NCBI RefSeq assembly: GCF_036375055.1 | Contig: NZ_DASUSQ010000038.1 | Coordinates: 62,001 to 126,000 of the forward strand | DNA length: 64,000 nucleotides | Reading direction: 5' to 3' | Source: Umezawaea sp036375055 | Lineage (GTDB): Bacteria; Actinomycetota; Actinomycetes; Mycobacteriales; Pseudonocardiaceae | Shown here: positions 60,322 through 64,000 of the stretch, in pieces | Numbering within the stretch: the stretch's first letter is position 1 | Layout: each line of letters opens with the position of its first letter | Position numbers and translations under genes: made by a program | Notes under the pieces: generated by a model | Told to the model about the DNA's origin: nothing | Databases searched by the model: none | What the model saw: the letters and a program-made list of their open reading frames with translations, nothing else

Positions 60322-61074
60322 TCAGCCTTCGCTGACGAGCGGGCTGGACGCGACCTCGCTGCCGTCGGGCAGCGACGAGATGACGAAGTCGGCGAACGCG
60401 TTCGGCGCGGCCTTCTGGAGCTGGCGCAGGCACTCCACGGCCAGGTCGCGGATCTCCACGTCGGCGTGCTCCGAGGCCCGCATCGCGATGAAGTGCCGCC
60501 ACGCCCGGTAGTTGCCGGTGACGACGATCCGGGTCTCGGTCGCGTTGGGGAGCACCGAACGGGCGGCCTGGCGGGCCTGCTTGCGGCGCAGGGTCGCGCT
60601 CGGCACGTCGGCGAACTTCTCCTCCAGGCCCTTGAGGAGGTCGTTGTACGCGGACACGCTGGCCTCGGCCGCGGCCAGGAAGCGGGCGTGCAGCTCGGGG
60701 TCGTTCGCGATGGCCTCGGGCTCGACCATGGCGGCGTCGCGCTCGGGCACGTAGCGCTGCGAGAGCTGCGAGTACGAGAAGTGGCGGTGCCTGATCAGCT
60801 CGTGGGTGAGCGACCGGGAGATTCCGGAGATGTAGAAGCTGACCGTGCCGTGCTCCAGCACCGACAGGTGGCCGACCTCGAGGATGTGCCGGAGGTAGCC
60901 CTCGTTCGTGGCCGTCGCCGGGTTCGGCTTCTTCCACGACTGGTAGCACGCGCGACCCGCGAACTCGGCCAGCGCCTCACCACCGTCGGTGTCCGTGGAC
61001 CAGGGGACATCCGCGGGTGGGATGAACTCCGTCTTCGCGATCAACTGCACCTTCGGCGACACCGTCTCGGTCAC
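60322..61074 (-). CDS. thyX: Flavin-dependent thymidylate synthase ThyX
   Basis: ThyX makes dTMP from dUMP using methylene-THF, FAD and NADPH. The 250-residue protein carries the ThyX motif RHRHFSYSQLSQR (residues 95-107), LEHGTVSFYISGISRSLTHE before it, and the substrate helix TGNYRAWRHFIAMRASEHAD. GTG 61074 follows GAGAGAGGGTCC. Position after dapA and rnj mirrors M. tuberculosis (Rv2752-Rv2754). Confidence 0.95.
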   Translation of the reverse strand: MTETVSPKVQLIAKTEFIPPADVPWSTDTDGGEALAEFAGRACYQSWKKPNPATATNEGYLRHILEVGHLSVLEHGTVSFYISGISRSLTHELIRHRHFSYSQLSQRYVPERDAAMVEPEAIANDPELHARFLAAAEASVSAYNDLLKGLEEKFADVPSATLRRKQARQAARSVLPNATETRIVVTGNYRAWRHFIAMRASEHADVEIRDLAVECLRQLQKAAPNAFADFVISSLPDGSEVASSPLVSEG

Positions 61075-61152
61075 GACAACGGACCCTCTCTCCAGCTTCG
61101 ATTACGCCGGGAAGCCTAGCCGCGCGACTGCCCGCGTTCGACCACGGGAAGT

Positions 61153-61225
61153 GACACCGGAGGCGACATCACGGATGACATCACAACTCCTTGACTGACA
61201 TCACCAATGACGTCATAGTGGTGTC
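61153..61225 (+). promoter_or_regulatory. Periodic GACATCAC repeat operator
   Basis: GACATCAC occurs at 61165, 61177 and 61197. Variants GACACCGG (61153) and GACGTCAT (61209) extend the series, with 12-bp steps inside 61153-61165-61177 and 61197-61209. A perfect TGACGTCA palindrome is at 61208-61215 and an inverted GTGGTGTC ends at the ATG. Clustered short sites of this type are typical of ribbon-helix-helix repressors, so the next gene probably represses itself. Confidence 0.6.
61191..61219 (+). promoter_or_regulatory. Leaderless promoter of the RHH gene
   Basis: TTGACT (61191-61196), a 17-nt spacer and CATAGT (61214-61219) make a good SigA-type promoter. Transcription would begin about 7 nt later, exactly at the ATG at 61226, so the mRNA is predicted to be leaderless. 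The repeats overlap both hexamers. Confidence 0.65.
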
Positions 61226-61801
61226 ATGGATCTCTCGCCGTACATCGCATCGCTGCGCGAGGACCTCGCGACCGCCGCGTCCGCCGGGGACGACAACACC
61301 CGACGCACGGCCGCCGCGCTGTCCGGCGCGCTGGAGCCAGCCGCGCGGCTGGCCATCATGAACGCACTGTCCGACCTCGCCGCCGAGGTCACGGCCTCGC
61401 TGGACGACCGCGTGGTCGAGGTCCGGCTGGACGGCCGGGACGTGCAGGTCGTCGTGACCGGCGGCTCCGACGACTCCTCCCAGGAGGACGAACCGCGGCA
61501 GCAGGAAGTTCCGCCGCGCGGCTTCGGTGACGCCACGGGTGACATCAGCCGCATCACGCTGCGCCTGCTGGACGAGCTGAAGTCGAAGGCCGAGCAGGCC
61601 GCGTCGACCCAGGGTGTCTCGCTCAACACGTTCGTGTCGCAGGCGGTGGCAGGCGCGCTGAACTCGTCGCGCGGCGGCCACGGCCGCAAGGGCCAGTGGG
61701 GCCAGGGCGGCCCGTGGGGCGGCCACCAGGAATCGACCAAGGACCGCGAGGACAAGGGCGGCGGCGGCAAGTCGCAGGTCCGCGGCTGGGTACAGGGCTG
61801 A
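61226..61801 (+). CDS. Ribbon-helix-helix (HicB/Arc-like) regulator
   Basis: The 191-residue protein has an N-terminal helical and acidic region (1-100, MDLSPYIASLREDLATAASA), then a ribbon-helix-helix domain at about 106-145 (DISRITLRLLDELKSKAEQA, STQGVSLNTFVSQAVAGAL). The tail is Gly/Gln/Lys-rich (GGHGRKGQWGQGGPWGG). The RHH part resembles HicB-type antitoxin C-domains, but no toxin is adjacent; the partner is DUF4097. No ribosome site precedes the ATG, consistent with a leaderless mRNA. Confidence 0.82.
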   Translation: MDLSPYIASLREDLATAASAGDDNTRRTAAALSGALEPAARLAIMNALSDLAAEVTASLDDRVVEVRLDGRDVQVVVTGGSDDSSQEDEPRQQEVPPRGFGDATGDISRITLRLLDELKSKAEQAASTQGVSLNTFVSQAVAGALNSSRGGHGRKGQWGQGGPWGGHQESTKDREDKGGGGKSQVRGWVQG

Positions 61802-61818
61802 AGGGGAGATCGGTGGTC

Positions 61819-62712
61819 ATGACCGAGTCAGATGTGGTGCGGCAGCAGAGTTTCGACGTGGACGGCGTGGTGGAGATCGACATCGCGCTGATCTCCGGCC
61901 GCGTGCAGGTGCACCTGGTGGACGAGCCGGGCGTGCACGTGGAGGTCCGCTACGACCCGTCCGCTGGCGAGTCCTGGACGGCGGGCCTGGGCGGCCTGCT
62001 GAGCTGGGTCAACGACCAGTTCGGCGGGGGCAGCCAGAAGCCGCCGCCGGTGGGCCCGGCCGAGGCGGTCCGCGACGCGCGGATCGACCTCGTGGGCCAG
62101 CGCTTGAAGGTGCAGTCCTCGAAGGCGCTGCCGCTGCGAGCGGTTCCGCTGTCGGTGGTCGTGCGCGCCCCGTCCGGCTCGCACGTGACGAGCAAGACCG
62201 GCTCGGCCGACGTGGCCGTCACCGGCGCCGCGGGCAGGCTGGACATCACCACGGGCACCGGCGACATCAACGCCGACCGCGCCGACGCGGCGGCCGAGGT
62301 CAACTCCGGCTCCGGCGACCTGCGCCTCGGCCCCATGCTGGCAGGTCTGCGGGCCAAGACCGGCAGCGGCGACGTGGAGGTGTCGTCGATCGGCGGCAAC
62401 ACGATCCTCTACACGGGCACCGGCGACGTCTGGCTGGGCGCGGTCCAGCACGACGTGCAGATCCGCACGGGCAGCGGCGACGTCACCGTCGCCGACGCGG
62501 CGTCGGGCCGCATCACCCTGGCCACCGGCTCGGGCGCCATCCGCATCGGCGTCCGCGCGGGCGTCAAGGCCCAGGTGGACCTCTCCTCCCGCTCGGGCAA
62601 GGCCCGAAGCGACCTCGACGTCTCGACCCAGGCTCCAGCGGAGGAGCCCAGCCTGTTCGTGACGGGCAGGACGGGCAGCGGCGACGCGCTGATCACCACG
62701 GCCAGCACCTGA
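61819..62712 (+). CDS. DUF4097 beta-helix repeat protein
   Basis: The 297-residue protein begins MTESDVVRQQSFDVDGVVEI and has a C-terminal DUF4097 beta-helix with recurring T-G-S/T-G-D turns (TGTGDINADRA, SGSGDLRLG, TGSGDVEVSS, TGTGDVWLG, TGSGDVTVAD, TGSGAIRIG). It lacks a signal peptide or membrane helix, so it is probably cytoplasmic. A GTG at 61813 is an alternative start nearer the GGGGAG. It follows the RHH gene by 17 nt and is likely cotranscribed. DUF4097 function is unknown. Confidence 0.87.
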   Translation: MTESDVVRQQSFDVDGVVEIDIALISGRVQVHLVDEPGVHVEVRYDPSAGESWTAGLGGLLSWVNDQFGGGSQKPPPVGPAEAVRDARIDLVGQRLKVQSSKALPLRAVPLSVVVRAPSGSHVTSKTGSADVAVTGAAGRLDITTGTGDINADRADAAAEVNSGSGDLRLGPMLAGLRAKTGSGDVEVSSIGGNTILYTGTGDVWLGAVQHDVQIRTGSGDVTVADAASGRITLATGSGAIRIGVRAGVKAQVDLSSRSGKARSDLDVSTQAPAEEPSLFVTGRTGSGDALITTAST

Positions 62713-62729
62713 CCACACCCCGAGAAGCC

Positions 62730-62762
62730 AACGGCGTGCGCACCCCCGATGCGCACGCCGTT
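62730..62762 (+). terminator. Terminator after the RHH-DUF4097 operon
   Basis: AACGGCGTGCGCA (62730-62742) pairs perfectly with 62750-62762 over a 7-nt loop, a 13-bp stem 17 nt past the DUF4097 stop, followed by CCTTC. The sequence from 62763 to 63008 is C-rich with two CCACCGGCAGCACCACCA repeats near 62940-62990 and no gene. Confidence 0.82.
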
Positions 62763-63008
62763 CCTTCATGAGGGCACAAAGCCCTGCACAGCAGCACAAG
62801 TCCTCACGCCGCACGACGAGAGCCGCCCTCAAGGGAAGCACTCAACCCGCCCCCGCGGGCTCCCGAGCACACCCTCCCCACCCGACCCGACCATCACCAA
62901 CCCCAACGACACCAACGAATCCCCGCCAGCCAACCCTCACCCCACCGGCAGCACCACCAAATCCCCACCCACCGGCAGCACCACCAGACCCCCACCGGCA
63001 CACCGACC

Positions 63009-64000
63009 TCACCGCACGACGGCGGCCAGCGCACCCGCCAGATCCCCCCGAGGCATCACCTCGACCCCCTCCAAACCCAGCCACTCGGCCATGTGCCTCA
63101 ACTCCGCGGCCAGTTCCACCGCCACCCGCCCGCTCTCCCGGCCGGGCTCCGCGAACGCCCCCTGCACCCGCAGCACCCCCACCCCCCGGTCGGCCTTCAG
63201 GTCCACCCTGGCCACCAGCTCACCGTCCAACAGGAACGGGAACACGTAGTACCCGTGCACCCGCTTCTCCTCGGGCACGTAGATCTCGATGCGGTACCTG
63301 AACCCGAAGATCCGCTCCGTCCGGGCCCTCTCCCAGATCAGCGGGTCGAACGGGCACAGCAGCGCCCGCCCCGACACCTTCCTCGGCACCTTCGCCTCGA
63401 CGTGCCGGTACGCCGGAGCCGCCCACCCCTCCACCGCGACGGGTTCGAGCACACCGGACTCCACGAGTTCGACCACCGCCCGCTGGCTGGCGCGCGGCGC
63501 CAACCGGTAGTAGTCCCGCAGGTCCGGTTCGGTCGCCACGCCCAGCGCCACGGCGGACCGCGTGACCAACCGCCGCGCCCCCTCGGCCGCGTCGACGCGC
63601 TGGGCCAGCACGGAGGCCGGGATCACCCGCTCCGGCAGGTCGTAGAGCCGCTCGAAGCTCTTGCGGGTCCCGGTCGTCAGCTCCCCCAGCCCGAACAGGT
63701 ACTCGCACAGCTGCTTGACCTCCGACCGCCCCCACCACGGGCCGGTGGACCGGGGCCCCTCGCCGAGCAGCTCCCGCTCGATGGCACCGGCGCCGATCGG
63801 CCCCCGCTCCTTCACCACCCTCATGATCCCGTCGACCAGGCCGGGCGCCCGCTCGGCGATGGGGCGGTAGTTGGCCCACCACCCTGCGCGCTTCGCGCCG
63901 GAGTGCAGCAGCGGCCAGTCCTCCACCGGGATCAGGCTCGCCTCGTGCGCCCAGTACTCCACCAGCATCCGGGGCTTGCGCGCCGAGTGCGACCAGGCGG
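63009..64000 (-). CDS. YcaQ-type winged-helix DNA glycosylase family protein, partial
   Basis: The frame continues beyond the window end; the visible 330 residues include WSHSARKPRMLVEYWAHEAS, typical of the YcaQ/AlkX family (winged helix, DUF1006). Other blocks are RGPIGAGAIERELLGEG, APRASQRAVVELVESG, LLCPFDPLIWERARTERIFG, FRYRIEIYVPEEKRVHGYYV and FPFLLDGELVARVDLKADR. Characterised members unhook interstrand crosslinks. In-frame ATG at 63968 is internal, not the start. The N-terminus is missing from the window. Confidence 0.88.
   Translation of the reverse strand, partial: AWSHSARKPRMLVEYWAHEASLIPVEDWPLLHSGAKRAGWWANYRPIAERAPGLVDGIMRVVKERGPIGAGAIERELLGEGPRSTGPWWGRSEVKQLCEYLFGLGELTTGTRKSFERLYDLPERVIPASVLAQRVDAAEGARRLVTRSAVALGVATEPDLRDYYRLAPRASQRAVVELVESGVLEPVAVEGWAAPAYRHVEAKVPRKVSGRALLCPFDPLIWERARTERIFGFRYRIEIYVPEEKRVHGYYVFPFLLDGELVARVDLKADRGVGVLRVQGAFAEPGRESGRVAVELAAELRHMAEWLGLEGVEVMPRGDLAGALAAVVR

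Overview
The window is a high-GC actinomycete chromosome segment. Dense 4-bp ATGA/GTGA gene overlaps, frequent GTG starts, a meso-diaminopimelate-type MurE, MraZ/ClgR/PspA/ThyX/RNase J and an FtsW-FtsI division system all fit an actinobacterium. Protein style (ShbA/SigD-like sigma factors, DUF3040, DUF4097, TIGR03085) suggests Pseudonocardiaceae such as Saccharothrix, Actinosynnema or Lentzea. The genus is inference.

Region 1 (1-15.9 kb, minus strand) is the division and cell wall (dcw) cluster. In transcription order it runs mraZ, rsmH, ftsL-like, ftsI, murE, murF, mraY, murD, ftsW, murG, murC, ftsQ, a DinB-superfamily gene, ftsZ (cut by the window edge). The mraZ promoter carries four GTGG boxes at exact 10-bp spacing. 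The DinB-like gene between ftsQ and ftsZ is unusual. Region 2 (16.3-21.3 kb, plus strand) is a MoxR / DUF58 / transglutaminase operon. It has a duplicated translational junction enclosing a 44-codon mini-ORF and ends in a 15-bp hairpin.

Region 3 (21.5-26.8 kb) is accessory: a DUF3040 protein, decayed IS5- and IS982-type transposases, two repeat-rich non-coding tracts, a lone AbiEi-like gene with two DnaA boxes beside it, a small membrane protein and a Crp/Fnr regulator. Region 4 (26.8-34.9 kb) holds DNA polymerase IV, a divergent amidohydrolase / glutamine synthetase-like pair (the two halves of fungal FluG), two methyltransferases and a duplicated sigma-factor cassette. In one cassette copy the leading sigma-like gene is full length. 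In the other it has shrunk to 87 codons while its promoter, start and coupled stop remain. Region 5 (35-39.6 kb) has an orphan ParA, a LysE exporter, a Nei-type glycosylase, pyrD and a uracil/xanthine permease.

Region 6 (40.3-61.1 kb) matches the order of the Mycobacterium tuberculosis Rv2742-Rv2754 neighbourhood: pspM-like, pspA, clgR, cinA C-domain, pgsA, rimO, argA, ftsK, rnj, dapA, thyX. Inserted into it are a MerR regulator, a secreted phospholipase A2, an acyltransferase, an RND exporter with a divergent MarR regulator, a TIGR03085 protein, a receptor Ser/Thr kinase and an ACT-domain protein. Region 7 (61.2-64 kb) has a ribbon-helix-helix protein under a periodic repeat operator with a predicted leaderless promoter, a DUF4097 adhesin-like protein, and a YcaQ-type winged-helix protein running off the end.

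Three copies of a ~115-bp inverted-repeat element (39.9, 40.1 and 54.8 kb) lie in intergenic DNA. No tRNA, rRNA or CRISPR array was seen. No dedicated new defence system was identified. The most notable observations are the sigma-cassette duplication, the inverted-repeat family, the phased MraZ boxes and the mini-ORF junction duplication.
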